Assembly: GCA_947044405.1 (NCBI GenBank)
Contig: CAMRHE010000067.1
Location: 2,363,501-2,427,500 of the forward strand
DNA from: Leptodactylus fallax
Taxonomy: Eukaryota > Chordata > Amphibia > Anura > Leptodactylidae
Reading direction: 5' to 3'
DNA length: 64,000 nucleotides
The notes below the pieces were generated by a model that saw only the letters and a program-made list of their open reading frames with translations, was not told the DNA's origin and did not search any database. Of this stretch, positions 11,089 through 23,311 are shown piece after piece. Every line of letters starts with the position of its first letter. The first letter of the stretch is position 1. Made by a program: the position numbers and the translations under genes.

Positions 11089-12646
11089 CAGTCATGGCCA
11101 AAAGTTTTGAGAATGACACAAATATTATATTTTCACATGATCTGCTGCCCTCTGGTTTTTATGTGTGTTTGTCAGATGTTTTTATCACATACAGAAATAG
11201 AATTGCATTCATATTATGAGTAACAGAAGCTTATATTGACACTTAGAATGAGTTAATGCAGCAAGTCAATATTTGCAGTGTTGACCCTTCTTCTTCAGGA
11301 CCTCTGCAATTCTCCCTGGCATGCTCTCAATCAACTTCTGGACCAAATCCTGACTGATAGCAGTCCATTCTTGCACAATCAATGCTTTAATTTTGTCTGA
11401 ATTTGTTGGTTTTTGTTTGTCCACCCGTCTCTTGATGATTGACCACAAGTTCTCAATGGGATTAAGATCTGGGGAGTTTCCAGGCCATGGACCCAAAATC
11501 TCTCTGTTTTGTTCCCTGAGCCATTTAGTTATCACCTTTGCTTTATGGCCATCATGCTGGAAAAGGCATTGTTGAGCACCAAACTGCTCTTGGACGGTTG
11601 GGAGAAGTTGCTCTTGGAGGACATTCTGGTACCATTCTTTATTCATGGCTGTGTTTTTAGGCAAGACTGTGAGAGAGCCGATTCCCTTGGCTGAGAAGCA
11701 ACCCCACACACGAATGGTTTCAGGATGCTTTACAGTTGGCATGAGACAAGACTGGTGGTAGCGCTCACCTCTTCTTCTCCGAATAAGCTGTTTTCCAGAT
11801 GTTCCAAACAATCGAAAAGGGGATTCATCAGAGAAAATGACTTTACCCCAGTCCTCAGCAGTCCACTCCCTGTACCTTTTGCAGAATATCAGTCTGTCCC
11901 TGATGTTTTTTCTGGAGAGAAGTGGCTTCTTTGCTGCCCTCCTTGAGACCAGGCCTTGCTCCAAGAGTCTCCGCCTCACAGTGCGTGCAGATGCACTCAC
12001 ACCTGCCTGCTGCCATTCCTCAGCAAGCTCTGCACTGCTGGTAGCCCGATCCCGCAGCTGAAACACTTTTAAGAGACGGTCCTGCCGCTTGCTGGTCTTT
12101 CTTGGGCGCCCTGGAGCCTTTTTGGCACCAATGGAACCTCTCTCCTTGAAGTTCTTGATGATGCGATAGATTGTTGACTGAGGTGCAATCTTTCTAGCTG
12201 CAATACTCTTCCCAGTTAGGCCATTTTTGTGCAGTGCAATGATGACTGCACGTGTTTCTTTAGAAATAACCATGGTTAACAGAAGAGAAACAATGATGGC
12301 AAGCACCAGCCTCCTTTTAAAGTGTCCAGTGGTGTCATTCTTACTTAATCATGACAGATTGATCTCCAGCCCTGTCCTCATCAACACCCACACCTGTGTT
12401 AATGGAGCAATCACTGAAACGATGTTAGGTGGTCCTTTTAAGGCAGGGCTGCAATGATGTTGAAATGTGTTTTGGGGGATAAAGTTCATTTTCTAGGCAA
12501 ATATTAACTTTGCAAGTAATTGCTGTTAAGCTGATCACTCTTTATAACATTCTGGAGTATATGCAAATTGCCATTAGAAAAACTGAAGCAGTAGACTTTG
12601 TAAAAGTTAATATTTGTATCATTCTCAAAACTTTTGGCCATGACTG
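11089..12646 (-). mobile_element. Tc1-family transposon, nearly intact (copy B)
   Basis: Inverted termini CAGTCATGGCCAAAAGTTTT and its complement are bounded by TA (11087-11088, 12647-12648). The element is 1558 bp. Its sister at 60578-62144 is 1567 bp, and the difference equals the 9-bp deletion in the transposase gene. It landed in a GTGTGTGT-rich tandem repeat: GGGTGTACA on the left and TACAGGTGC on the right restore the GGGTGTACAGGTGC seen uninterrupted near 10970. Confidence 0.92.
11266..12273 (-). CDS. Tc1-family transposase with 3-residue active-site deletion
   Basis: I start at the ATG at 12273 (MVISKETRAVIIALHKNG), giving 335 aa. The longer frame upstream has only a non-ATG start. 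N-terminal helix-turn-helix domains are followed by the GRPR-type motif PGRPRKTSKR. The catalytic region has IFSDESPF (first Asp), LFQHDGHKAK (second Asp) and [11 protein letters not shown] (Glu). Compared with the copy at 60951-61967 it lacks the residues Ala-Pro-Cys directly after the second catalytic Asp-Gly, shortening the Asp-Glu spacing by three. The frame is otherwise open. The enzyme is probably inactive; that is inference. Confidence 0.9.
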   Translation of the reverse strand: MVISKETRAVIIALHKNGLTGKSIAARKIAPQSTIYRIIKNFKERGSIGAKKAPGRPRKTSKRQDRLLKVFQLRDRATSSAELAEEWQQAGVSASARTVRRRLLEQGLVSRRAAKKPLLSRKNIRDRLIFCKRYREWTAEDWGKVIFSDESPFRLFGTSGKQLIRRRRGERYHQSCLMPTVKHPETIRVWGCFSAKGIGSLTVLPKNTAMNKEWYQNVLQEQLLPTVQEQFGAQQCLFQHDGHKAKVITKWLREQNREILGPWPGNSPDLNPIENLWSIIKRRVDKQKPTNSDKIKALIVQEWTAISQDLVQKLIESMPGRIAEVLKKKGQHCKY

Positions 12647-13203
12647 TACAGGTGCTATGTAAAATGCAAAAAAAAAAAAAAATCTATATATATATACATA
12701 CAAATGTAGCAGACTTAACCCGAACTTCTGTAAATGGTTAAACTGCAAAAAAAAAAAGTCATTGGGAAAACATTTTTCAACGATTTTCATAGTTTTAGTT
12801 GTCTTCTGTGGTAAGCTCTGACACTGCAGCAGTGTAACCATTTGCAGAATTTTGGATTAACTCTGCTACATCTATATCTGCACATAGCAGTGCTGTGTGT
12901 GTAGAAAATGTATGTAGTAGGGTTGTGTGTGTGCTGAGCATACACCTGCTGTGTATGTAACATGCATATAGAAGATTCATACAGTAGTTATAGGTATGCA
13001 TCAAAGGCATAGCTAACAAGAGGTAGAAGAGGTGGTGGCCCCGGGCCCACTGACTCTGGGGGCCCACCTTGGAGCTGCCACAACACAAGTTACACTTCAA
13101 CTGCATTGGCATCTGCATGACACTGATGCAGTTAATATGTATGTGTGTACTGTATATATTATTTGCAGCAGAGCCGTGTATGTAACATGCCTGCATGTAT
13201 ATA

Positions 13204-13380
13204 CACTGATCTGCATAACATTAAAACCAGCTGCCTAATAGTGTGTATTTCCCGCTTCTTCCACTAAAACAGCTCTAAACACTTGGAGCATGAACTCTCT
13301 GAGACTTCTGAAGAGGTCTTGTGGTTGTAGTGAGATTTTCCTATTTTAACTATTAAAGGGGTTTTGCTGTTCCACAGGTG
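13204..13380. repeat. Terminal fragment of a Tc1/mariner-like element
   Basis: It starts ACACTGATCTGCATAACATT, followed by AAAACCAGCTGCCTAATAGT. I recognise this as the terminus of a widespread vertebrate Tc1-like family whose ends read about 'CGATCAGGCATAACATTATG'. The rest of the element is not recognisable. The same terminus occurs at 38223. Confidence 0.55.
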
Positions 13381-13762
13381 TTTTTCTATACTAATGTGAC
13401 TAAGGCCAGTTGCAGACAACCATGCAACGGGCCTTACCCACAGAATATTCTATCAATGTCCGATCAGTGGGGGTCCAACACCAGAACCCCACACTGATCA
13501 GCTGATCCAGCTGCCTCTGAAACCTTCCTAACAAGATGTGGTTTTAGGATTTCTTTGAAATTGTGAAAGTTGAGTAGTAATCTGACTGGGGTAGCTCATT
13601 CCAGAGAATTGCTGCGACTCAGGAGATGTCTTTGAGACAGAAGGGGAGGTTTGGATTATGGACTTGTTAGTCTTATTTCATTGGCAAAACAGAGAGCAAT
13701 CAGGTCCTTTGCCACAATTTGGCAAAGGTCCTTTGCCTCCGATTGGCATACCCCTTTAAAAA
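13362..13762. repeat. TTAA-flanked AGGGG-type MITE
   Basis: TTAA AGGGGTTTTGCTG on the left and GCATACCCCT TTAA on the right give the same terminal pattern as other MITEs in this window. The interior contains GGGGGTCCAACACCAGAACC. It overlaps the end of the preceding Tc1 relic, so one may be nested in the other. Confidence 0.5.
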
Positions 13763-15693
13763 ATCACTCTGGGTAAAGCTGATACATTCTAGTGCAGAAC
13801 CTGAGGGGTTGGTGCATGGTTCAGAGATTAAGAGAGTATTCCTGCGCCAGTCATGCACTGCCCCCTTAGACCCTAAGACTGGATTGCCCCTATAAGTTGC
13901 CTAAAACAGAACTCATACAGTGTAACAGTACCCCCGATTAATAATACTCACTGAAGTAATACCATACCACTTCCCCACTACTCATATTCCACAGCTTCCC
14001 AGTCCCTGCTGGTCTCTATTCTTCCTGCTCCAGTAATGTCATCCTGATAGGGACATGGGACTGCTGCGGCCTGTCACTGTCTTCAGCAGACACCACTGAG
14101 GTCACCATTACAACTAGTGACTGACTGCAGAGGGCAGGATACAGAGAATGGTGAGTAACTGGGAAGCATTGGTGAGTGGTGGGGGATCTGTCAGGTCAGT
14201 ATTACTTGTTTAAAAAAAATACCAAAGGAACTAAAATGACGGACACTTGGAGGATCCCGTTACAGTCAATGGGTTTGCCGGGCTCAATGTGTAACTGCTA
14301 TTACAGTGGTCTGCCTCACTATGTCGATCTGTTCCTCCAAAGGACCAGAACAATAAACAGGCCAATGCTAGTGTGAACCTAGTGCCAACATGAAATGGCT
14401 GAGAATAATTTATACAGATTTTGGCTCCTCTCTATGAAATCCTGCCGTCTAGTACACTCTGTCATTTATTTATGCTTTCCTGTCTTTTGCCAGCAGAAAT
14501 GCTCTTACTGCTCCTAGCTCACTTCAAACTGTTATATCTTAGACATTAGAAAACTTAGAACAGTGGTTCTGGTGTCATATGGAAGATGAATTTCTCAGCT
14601 GGATATAGAGCTTCAATATTGCAGCTGAGTTTTCAACTTCTGGTATCTATGAAAATAATACAGGTAGAACTGCTGAGAATCTCATCTTTCATATGACAGT
14701 TTAAACACTATTCTAAGTTACAGACCACATGCACTTGGCCGAGGGTGCATGACATGTGGGGAATGCACTCAAATGACAGTCGGAGTGACATCTTAGTGCA
14801 TTCCGTCATGTACTTACCTCTATGGGGGATTCTGTTCTGTTGTAATGACATGGAGCAGGATAGGATCTGCTCTATTTTCATCAGAATGGACTGGATCATT
14901 GGACGCCCCCTTGGATGGCACACGGACATGTGCCTTGAGCCTAAGTGCTCATTCACATGCCAGGATTCAATGGCCCTATAGATATTAATGGATCAATGGC
15001 CCGTATGACCGATCCGACAAAGCATAGAACATGCCATTTACCATGCTGATCTCATGGATCCTTCAACAGAGATTTCCCTCAGGTGTACTCTCGGCCGTAA
15101 AAAAGAAAACTTTTTCACGGCCAAGTGCATGGCACATTTGTCTGCATATGCACTTATAATGCACAAGACATTACTGTTTTAAGTGACCCCCTCCAGCCTT
15201 AGCTTCTCTGTATTATATAGGAGACCACATGCCCCTACTCCATTGAGAAGCAGAACAATTCTGCTGGCAACAGAAGAGAAAAAAAAATAAAGAACCGAAA
15301 GTGGATTTCAGCGCAAGATTTCACAGAAAGGAGCCAAAATCCATTAATAAATTATATTAAAGTGGTGCCACAAAAAGTGTTTATCTTCCATCCATTGGTG
15401 GGGATCTCAGTGGTCAGATGCCACCGATTCTGGGAACATGGTGTATTTTCCCCCTGTTGTGAATTCAGCCTGACTGCAGCGAGGCCGAATGTAGGGAGTT
15501 CAGATGCCCGTACAGGACAGGACGCATCTGCACCCCCATTCACCTCAATGGGTGGGCTGATGCGTCCAGTCCTGCACAAGCACGCCTACATTTAGTCAGG
15601 CTGAATCAAGAACAGGCGAAAACACCCACATTCTCTGGATCTATGGGGTCCCAATGGTCAGACCCCCACCGATCAGCTATATAGCCTCTATCC

Positions 15694-17010
15694 CAGGGGT
15701 AGGCAACCTTTTTTGTTCGGCGTGCCGATTTTGATTAAAAAAATCAAAGTTGAGGTACTCGGAGTGCCGGTCAATAATTGTAAGTCTGACGACCCCTGCA
15801 CACGGTATTATGTCACATAGCGGCCCCTGTATTATGGTGATAATACTAGTGATAATTGCTATTACTATTATTTTAGCGTGTAACAGATATCACTAGAGAG
15901 GCGGGCGGCGTATTATACTCTATAAAGATCAGGTATGGACAGGACAGAGACAGTGAAAAAATGTAAACTTTATTGGTGACTATATGCATGTGTTGTGTAA
16001 GTGTTTGGTGCGACACTTCTGACGCTGCGACCTGGAGGATGGTAAATGTCTGGGTCACAGCGATAATAACTTCCTGGTTATGTGATTAGGCTCGGAGGGG
16101 TATTACATTATCCCTCTATGTGACTATCAGAGAGCAAAAGTATAGTATGCTCTCTGACTGATAGGAGAGGGGATAACATGGACAGAAGTCCCTGCTACCC
16201 CCCCCCGCCTCCCCGGGGTCATCTGCAGCTTATGCACAGACAATGAGGAGTTATCATTGTCTCTGCAGCTCCTCCTCCCCCCTCCTTCCTTAGATCTAAG
16301 ATGCTGCTTGAGGCAGGAGGGGGGACACATTTAGAGCCCCATTTCTAAGGATCTATTAGGGCCACAAAGATGCAACTGGATTCATTTTAAAGATGATACC
16401 AAGATCTCCATGATTGACCTTACACATTCAGAGCGATTCACTGTTAAAACGATGTCGGGAATTGAGATCTGCATTGGGATTTCAATGCCGAACATCGTTT
16501 TCACCAGCGAATCGCTCAGGATGTTTAAGGACGATCATGGTGAGCTTGGTATCATTTTAAAGAGGAGATTCTCATCTTTAAAATGAATCCAAGTGTTTCT
16601 TTATAGCTTTAACCAATCCTGAGCAATTCACTCAGGTACAGTAGAGAAGCCGGCAATTACCGGCTTTACTACTGTACATAGACTGTGCAGACGCCGGGTG
16701 ATGCCGCATCCATCTTCACCCGGCGCTAATGAAATTTTAAGGAAGCCGGATGGAAAAACGCTGCAGGTAATGTTTTTCCATCTGGCTGAGGCACAAATAC
16801 AGCGCCAGAACTGATGCCTCTTGTGCCAGAACCGATCCCATAGAAAACTATGGTATCCGTCCTGGCATCAGTTTCCCTCCAGCTTGTGTGCACCACGCTG
16901 GAGGGAAACAGCTAGCTGCGCCGGACATATGTGAACACACCGCTGCCATGCCATGGAAATAAGCCTCGCGTGCCACTCTTGGCACGCGTGTCGGGGGTTG
17001 CCGACCCCTG
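15694..17010. mobile_element. Non-autonomous hAT-like element (copy 2)
   Basis: It starts CAGGGGTAGGCAACCTTTTT and ends GGGTTGCCGACCCCTG. It is flanked by perfect 8-bp direct repeats CTCTATCC (15686-15693 and 17011-17018). It is 1317 bp with no transposase. It contains about one to two units of the CCCCTGCACACGGTATTATG motif that is expanded in the copy at 52902-54521, and it holds a further foldback repeat at 16370-16595. Confidence 0.85.
16370..16595. repeat. Foldback repeat nested in hAT copy 2
   Basis: GGATTCATTTTAAAGATGAT near 16378 pairs with ATCTTTAAAATGAATCC near 16575, and GAGCGATTCACTGTTAAAAC pairs with GTTTTCACCAGCGAATCGCTC. The structure is a near-complete hairpin with loop near 16460-16480. 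Confidence 0.65.
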
Positions 17011-17069
17011 CTCTATCCTATGGGTAGAAGATAAATATTTTTGGTGGCATAACCCCTGTAATGTCACAA

Positions 17070-18180
17070 ATGCTGCCAGAAAAACTAAAGTTTTTGAAAG
17101 TTTAGCTACGTATAGCTAAATATATATGTATAGCTATGTATAGCTCCAAATATGTCGCTTCCTTGTTCAATGTACAATGACATGAAACAGTACCTAGCAC
17201 TTTAAGTAAATTTTTACCCATAAAGTTACCTGTAGGCTGGAAAGACTTAAAAGTTGCTGCTCATGTTTTATTTATAAGCATAAGAAATGGAATTTTCATC
17301 ATAAGCTTTTTTTTACTTTACCCAAAATATGTTTCCTGCTAAAAGGGGGAGGGGATTCTATTAGTTTTTAAGCACTTTCCCCAAATTTCAGACATAGTTA
17401 AAATCGTATAATCGATCTTGATGTCTACAATCTGAATGCATGTACGCCGGACAAAGAAACTGAACAGAAGATGAGCCCCAATGGGTAAGAGTTGTGATTT
17501 AATTTTCATGAAATTTGGTCAGTAGCTACATGAGCTGCAGAGGTTGTAAATATTTCAGCAGGGTTCTGGGATATAACTTCTGTATTTTCTGGCAACACAA
17601 CAGTAGAAATGCTTAATACTAAATACATGGATTCCTTTATGCATCCCTTTGTCAGCTGTTTATTTTTAGAAAGCCGATAAATTATACAAGATACGGATCG
17701 GGGAGATTCTTGAACAAAGTTTTTGAAAGTGTCTTTGTTGCAGAATTTTGCAGACGTGTCTTAACTTATTGAACATTCAGGTGTGAGCGGATAATGCACA
17801 TCCCTGACTGTGGATCTATATACAACGCTGTCTGTATTTCAGATCCCATGTGCATGACTAGAATTTTGTAAATAGGGTGCGTCCTTATGCAGTGTGACAC
17901 GGTCAACATGGACTTAAACCCTAGTAGGCTACATTCACACTGCCCTGTACATGTGCTGGGTCCATGGTTGAATGACACGGGCGGCACATGGATGAGGTAT
18001 GACGTCTCCATGGACCCATCCACTTTCTTTAGTGAGTGCGGGCTGCAAAACGGTCAGGTATGGGACCTGTCTTGAGATTTGTCCTTGGCACATGACCTGT
18101 GATTGGGCCATTACAATATAATGGGTCAGTGTGGTTTTCCATGACTAGTACACTGGCAAAGCACATGGTGTGCAAGGAGC
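17070..18180. other. Non-coding, no clear feature
   Basis: I see nothing gene-like here. A decayed MITE-like segment (GGCTACATTCACACTGCCCT) begins near 17927 and runs to about 18180. The rest is AT-rich unique-looking sequence. Confidence 0.4.
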
Positions 18181-18184
18181 CTTG

Positions 18185-18640
18185 GGCTGGTTTCACATGA
18201 ACAATTCAGTGTGAGGGCTATAATAATGAATGTTGTACATCCTAGTGTATTTTCATTTGTGATCCATGTCCAATCCATGGGTCATCCATGTGTCCATAAA
18301 AGCAGATGGTGCCTTCTTTATTTTCCAGCATCACCTAGCAGTGAATCTGTGAAAAATGGATGAAATACAGACAGCACACAGAGGACGTCCATGTGTTATA
18401 ATACTCAGCCCCATAGACTTGAACAGCTGAGACAAGGACGCAAATGAGAAAAAGTAGTGCATGCAACAACTTTTTTTTTCTTTGGGCTGTAAGTCCATGA
18501 AAAAATCTGATGTGTGTATGGCTCTATAATGGGTCCATCTGCTGCCCGCACGCTGCAGCATTCGGATAAAAAAAAATTATTGATGTGAAAAAAATGCTCT
18601 AAGGCTGCTTTCACACGAATGATCCGTTTTGAGGACTATA
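18185..18640. repeat. Local repeat, left partner of 26008-26340
   Basis: Shared landmarks with 26008-26340 in the same order are CTAGTGTAT, GATCCATG, TCTTTATTTT..AGCATC.CCTA, AGCCCCATAGA and TATGCAACAA/ATGCAACAACTTTTTTT. The copy ends with CTTTCACACGAATGATCCG just before the LINE insertion. The two partners appear to be diverged tandem copies of one MITE-like repeat, the second interrupted at its start by the LINE. Confidence 0.55.
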
Positions 18641-18756
18641 AAAAAAAACACACATCGGGGGGCGTGGCCTGGACGCACATGGAGTTTGACGCGTGCAGGA
18701 CCTTCTCCGCTCCACCGCTCGCAACTGAGACCCGTGGACCCTCTAGCACATTAATT

Positions 18757-21396
18757 ATGGGCAAGCGCTTACCGAGGAAGTTGGCCCCGGGCACTCCAGC
18801 TCCCGTGGAGAGGTCTGGGAGAGCCACCCTGGACGGCTTCCTCACTCAGCAGCCTTCTCTGCCGGGCCAGGCTGCTGCGGGGCGGCCATCTTGGATTCCC
18901 TCCGCTCTCCGGGCACAGGGGTCGCAGCACAGCTTCTCTCCTCCTGCACTCCCCCTGTCAGCCAGCGGAGCACCGCTCCAGCAGAGATCCCTGTCGGCGC
19001 CTGGGCAGCCCAGAGCCTCTCCAGCACGAGTGCTCCCACAGTCTCCTCACCCTGGGATGTCCCAGTGTGGCATCCCAGAGCTGGCTATGGCTGGGCTGAG
19101 GGTGATCTCTGTGCATTGTATTATTTCCTGTTGCTTCATAGCCTGTGTGACATAGCAGGGGGTCCTGAGTCTCACACAACACAGCGCCACCTAGTGAGCC
19201 TCACACATGCATTACACCTCCCATAGGATTGAATAGTAACCAAATGTCCAATGGGAGGACATCGCCTGGGAAAAGGGGAGGAGTCAGCTGATCACTGGGT
19301 CCCCATGGTAACACCCCTGCAGGAAGGTCCTGCGTGTGAGGAGTTAGAAGTGTGGAGTGTTAGGAGGAGGAGGTGAGGAGATAAGTGTGATGTCCTGTGA
19401 AGAAAGCAGTGAGTTTAGTACAGAAATCTCAAGTCCTAGACAGGCCCAGGAAGGTTGGAGAGCTGACATACTCCAGCTATTCAGAAGATCCTGTCCCCTG
19501 TCTGCCTAGCCATCGCCCTGAAGGAAGTCAAGCATCATTATCTTGTCAGCATGAGACTGTGGAGAGAACATTCTGGAACACGTGCTCCATAGCAAGTATC
19601 ACAGGATCCAGGGGCCAAGGCCAGACCTGTGGAATATCCTGCCACCCTGACTATTGCACCCCGAAACTCTGAGCTATCAGGACCACATAACGTGAGTGGG
19701 GAATATTATGTACTAGTATCATGGTGGGCATCCTCCTATGAGCCAAATAGGAGCCCAGACGCACCTCAGGGCTGTAACACTGAAGTATAGGGGGCTAGGA
19801 ACACCTTTCATCAAGTCTACCCTGCACCCCAGGACTTTGCTGTGTCACCAGGCGTACCCCGTTGTTTTGTATGGAAGAAACTGTTTAAGCATTTGTGCCT
19901 CCACACCCATGGAAGTAAAAGTTCAACTTTACAACCGTTTCTGTGTCTGACTCTGCACCGACAACATCAGGGCGCCCCAAACACCACCAGTCGGCACAGT
20001 ATAGGGGAAGCGCCCCGGGGGAACAATCACCACCAACATTTGTGCAGCCCCCCTCATCACCGGTACCAGTGGTGGTAACGTGGGACAGCACCAGCGCTGC
20101 GCCCTCGTGCCCAGAGACCGTGACAAGTCTGCGCTGTTTGCACCCCGCAATCCCAACTGCAGCGTTACCTTCTATCTGGTCACCGCACCAGCAACTACAT
20201 TTCGCTTCACCAGCACTCCTAGCAGAGCGGCATGAGAAGACCCCGGATGTCTCCAGCTCCTCAAGGAGTTCTGAGGTTAGTGGCTCTGCTCCCTCCCACA
20301 CCGCTGATGAGCTACAACCTGTGGCCACAGAGCTGGTCTCTGTGGCCCCCCATCTACTATCTCCCCCCATCGCCCCCCCCCTCCATAGCTCAGAGGGGGA
20401 TGACATAGTGGAGGACACTGGCGTAGGGGCTCCTCTGCCCCACACTCCCAAGGATTATGGCTCCCCGCCCTCCCCCCCTCCAGTCCTGTACCCCCAGAGC
20501 TGCATTCCAGGCCCATCTTCAGCACACCACCCTTGGTGGACCTCCTCCCTCAGCTACCTACTAAACAAGACCTTAAAAGTATGGTTACGGAAATCACAGC
20601 ATCCTTCCGATCTGAAATTGCTACCCTCCTCACTGATTTACACTCTATTGCTAATCGAATGGATACGCTGGAGAATGACCATGACACTACCAGGGCCTAT
20701 GTTGCCACACTGCATGATACTACCACTGACCAGGGTTCAGCTATACGGGACATGCAACGCCACTTGGAGGATCTTGACAACAGGGGCCGGCGCAACAATA
20801 TATGCGTCAAGGGACTCCCGGAGGCCGACCAATCTGAGGATCTGCCTGCTCTGCTGGAGTCTGTCTTCAACACTATACTGCAGGAGCCCCCATCCCACAA
20901 AATTAAGTTCGACAGGGCACATCGAGCCCTTCGACCCAGAGGATCCTCCACCGCACCCCGTGATGTCATCTGCTGCCTCCACGACTTCACCCTTAAAGAG
21001 GCTATAATGATCAAGGTGCGCAAACTAAAAGACTTTGAATTTGAGGGAGCTCAACTACAACTTTATCAGGATCTTTCGCTAATCACCCTCCAGAAACGCC
21101 ACCATCTCCGACCCCTCCTCCAGATCCTTCAGGAACACCAAATTCCTTACCGGTGGGGTTATCCGTTTGCTCTCATTGCTCGTAGGGATGGTCGTTCTGC
21201 TACGCTTCGCTCCTTTTCGGATTTACCTCTCTTCTGCGACCTGCTGGATGTCCCACTGCCGGATTTAACAGACTGGGAGCTAATCTCTCCACCCCCTCCC
21301 CCACCACCGGTTTGGCATCGATTGGAGCCCAGACGACGTCATGCACCCTCCGCGGCGGCGACCGCTCGGAGGCCCCGACTGGAGACTGGTTCTTGA
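18757..21396 (+). pseudogene. LINE ORF1 (L1 ORF1p-like), interrupted
   Basis: I start at the ATG at 18757 (MGKRLPRKLAPGTPAP), which opens a Pro/Ser-rich N-terminus read to about 19080. Non-coding sequence interrupts it until about 19960. The Pro/Ser-rich part then resumes in another frame (to about 20470) and shifts again to the frame ending 21396. The last part is clearest: a coiled-coil-like stretch (about 20580-20780), then RGRRNNICVKGLPE, the start of the L1 ORF1 RRM domain, FDRAHRA, and a C-terminal domain with FPLIARRDG-like ALIARRDG. Such proteins bind LINE RNA and form trimers. The gene is not translatable as it stands. Confidence 0.75.
19090..19960 (+). mobile_element. Possible LTR-like insertion inside LINE ORF1
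   Basis: This stretch interrupts the Pro/Ser-rich ORF1 coding region with stop-rich sequence of different character. It contains CCAATGGGAGG (about 19250), GTAACACCCC, and a 3' end rich in 'TTCTGTGTCTGACTCTGCAC', which looks like the end of a Gypsy-type LTR. I could not find terminal TG..CA borders with a convincing short target duplication. It may instead be an unusual 5' part of the LINE family itself. Confidence 0.35.
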
Positions 21397-21953
21397 GGAG
21401 GCTGCTCTCCCTTGAGACGTTCTCCCTTTTTCCGATAGTGCTTTGAAATCTGCAAGCCTTAGTGTTATGTTTGCTTTTCTTTTTCCTTTTTTAGGTCTAC
21501 GGGTCTCATCTATTATGTTTATTATTGGATTGTTTTTAGCGGGGTGGGGTCACGGTGACTCCCCTTCCATCCTTCTTTTTACTGGTGGTTTGGTGATCCG
21601 CCTTCCCTCCGATCTCTTGTCCACGCTCTCCCCCTAAGGGGACACTTGCACTGTGCGGCCATTGATCCTAGTTGGACCTCTGGCTGCCCTCATTGGTCCC
21701 CAGGCGAGTGACTTAGCCTCGCCCACAAAGTATTGTTTAATTGTTATTATTTTTACTTTGTCATTTATGTTGTTTTTTGCCTCCCCCCCTCCCCCCTCTT
21801 TCCCTCCCCCCCTCCCTGATCTAGAGACCTTGCCTCGACTTTGGGTTCCTGTTTGTGGATCTCCCTTTTGCCTCTCCGAGGGAAACCTGCCAGCGTCATG
21901 TGAGATGGGTGAGCTTATTACAATCCGCCACTGTCCTCTAATCCTGAGTCCCA

Positions 21954-23264
21954 ATGGTTAGATGCGTGACAATTAATGTCAAGGGCCTGGGTTCCAACAT
22001 TAAAAGGCGCCATGTCCTTAGAGAACTCCGTTCTTTACGAGTGGATGTGGCGTTTCTTCAGGAGACTCATTTTGACTGCACCGGTACCTTTGCCTTCGCT
22101 AAGCACTATTTTCCCATAGCCTTTTCGGCCTTCCACGATCGACGCAGAGCTGGGGTGGCTATCCTTCTTTCCCGATCCTGCCCAATTACAGTGACGACCT
22201 CCCACATAGACCCAGGGGGCCGGTTTGTTATTTTGGAGGGGCTCCTTTATGGTGCCCAGATTGTTTTATGCAATGTCTATGCCCCTAACTCAGCGCAGAT
22301 CCCGTTCTTGCGTCGGGTATTCTCCCGCCTGCGCGCTCTCCCATCATCAGCTTGGCTGGTGGGAGGAGACTTTAACATGGTCTTCTCTGAACCGGCGGAT
22401 CGTCTGGCGTTACCCCAGGGCCCAACCCCCCATAGGTTGGCTCAACTTGCACGGGAGTTCTGTAAGCTGATCCGTGCCCATTCTTTGTATGACCTTTGGC
22501 GAGTGGACAATCCTACTGCGCGCTCTTACACCTTCTTCTCTCACACTCATAACACTCACACCCGCATTGACTATTTCTTTGGAAATGCTCCCGCCCTTCG
22601 CTTGCTTAGGGACACGGACATTGGCCCTCTCACCTGGTCTGATCATGCCCCAGTCGTGGTTACTCTATCTACGACCCCAGCGCCTACTCGCCAATGTCAT
22701 TGGCGTCTTAACGAAACACTGCTCAAATCACCGACCTCCCTCGAGACCCTGCGCACACACTTGATAGATTATTTCAGGGACAACTTAGGTTCGATAGACT
22801 CTCTTGCCATTCTCTGGGAAGCCCATAAGGCGGTCATGAGAGGACACTGTATCGCATTAGCTTCTAGGCTTAAAAGGGACAGACAGGTCCAGGAACAGCT
22901 CCTCCAAGCCCGTATTTGGTCCCTTACGACAACTTTGGCAGCACAGCCATCCCTGGGGGTTCTTCGCCGTTTGGTCTTGGCCCGGGCTGATCTCCGTGAT
23001 TTGGAGACCCGCTATGTGGAACGACTTCTCCTTTATACCCGTCAGAGGTTTTTTGAACGAGGTAATAAATCTCACACCCTCCTGGCAAGAACCCTCAGGG
23101 ATCATCGGGCCTCCTCCACACCACACTCTGTCCGTGACTCCACGGGTACCCTCCAACACCACCCTGACGCTGTGGCGCTGGCGTTCTACTCTTACTACTC
23201 TAAGCTGTATAACTTACCACCCCCCCACGAGCGCTACTCCCTGAGGATGACTCAACACTGCTAG
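21954..23264 (+). pseudogene. LINE ORF2, part 1: APE-type endonuclease
   Basis: From ATG 21954 (MVRCVTINVKGLGS). Endonuclease motifs run in order: TINVKG (Asn), FLQETHFD (Glu), NVYAPNS, WLVGGDFNMVF (Asp-Asn), RIDYFF and TWSDHAPV (Asp-His). This enzyme nicks target DNA to prime reverse transcription. The domain fills about residues 1-235; the linker to RT follows. The frame closes at 23264 just after a run of seven C's near 23219; the expected continuation is in the next frame. Confidence 0.85.
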
Positions 23265-23311
23265 AAGACTATTTAAAGGATTGTTGTCTCCCACGCCTGC
23301 CTCCTGAGGCC

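Larger units (their letters stand above)
12650..15356. other. Non-coding stretch with MITE fragments
   Basis: Outside 13204-13762 I see no gene. Pieces near 14190-14390 and 14930-15150 look like decayed palindromic repeats ('GTCAATGGGTTTGCCGGGCT'; inverted TCGGCCGTAAAAAAG and TTTTTCACGGCCAAG). Short ORFs here show no family features. Confidence 0.4.
15361..17057. mobile_element. Composite: palindromic MITE carrying a hAT-type insertion (copy 2)
   Basis: TTAA is present at 15357-15360, followed by AGTGGTGCCACAAAAAGTG; the right end is TTTTGGTGGCATAACCCCT. The order of parts is identical to 5996-7242: MITE arm, hAT element, then the short second arm with CTATCCTATGGGTAG. The hAT element sits at the same position of the MITE in both copies. 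Confidence 0.75.

Noticed and set aside
11393..12457. Plus-strand ORFs over the first Tc1 copy (and the matching minus-strand ones at 60767-61840)
   Set aside because: They are antisense shadows of the transposase gene.
18636..20525. Several overlapping ORFs in other frames of the LINE 5' half
   Set aside because: They are GC-rich shadow frames of ORF1 and the inserted segment, without family motifs.
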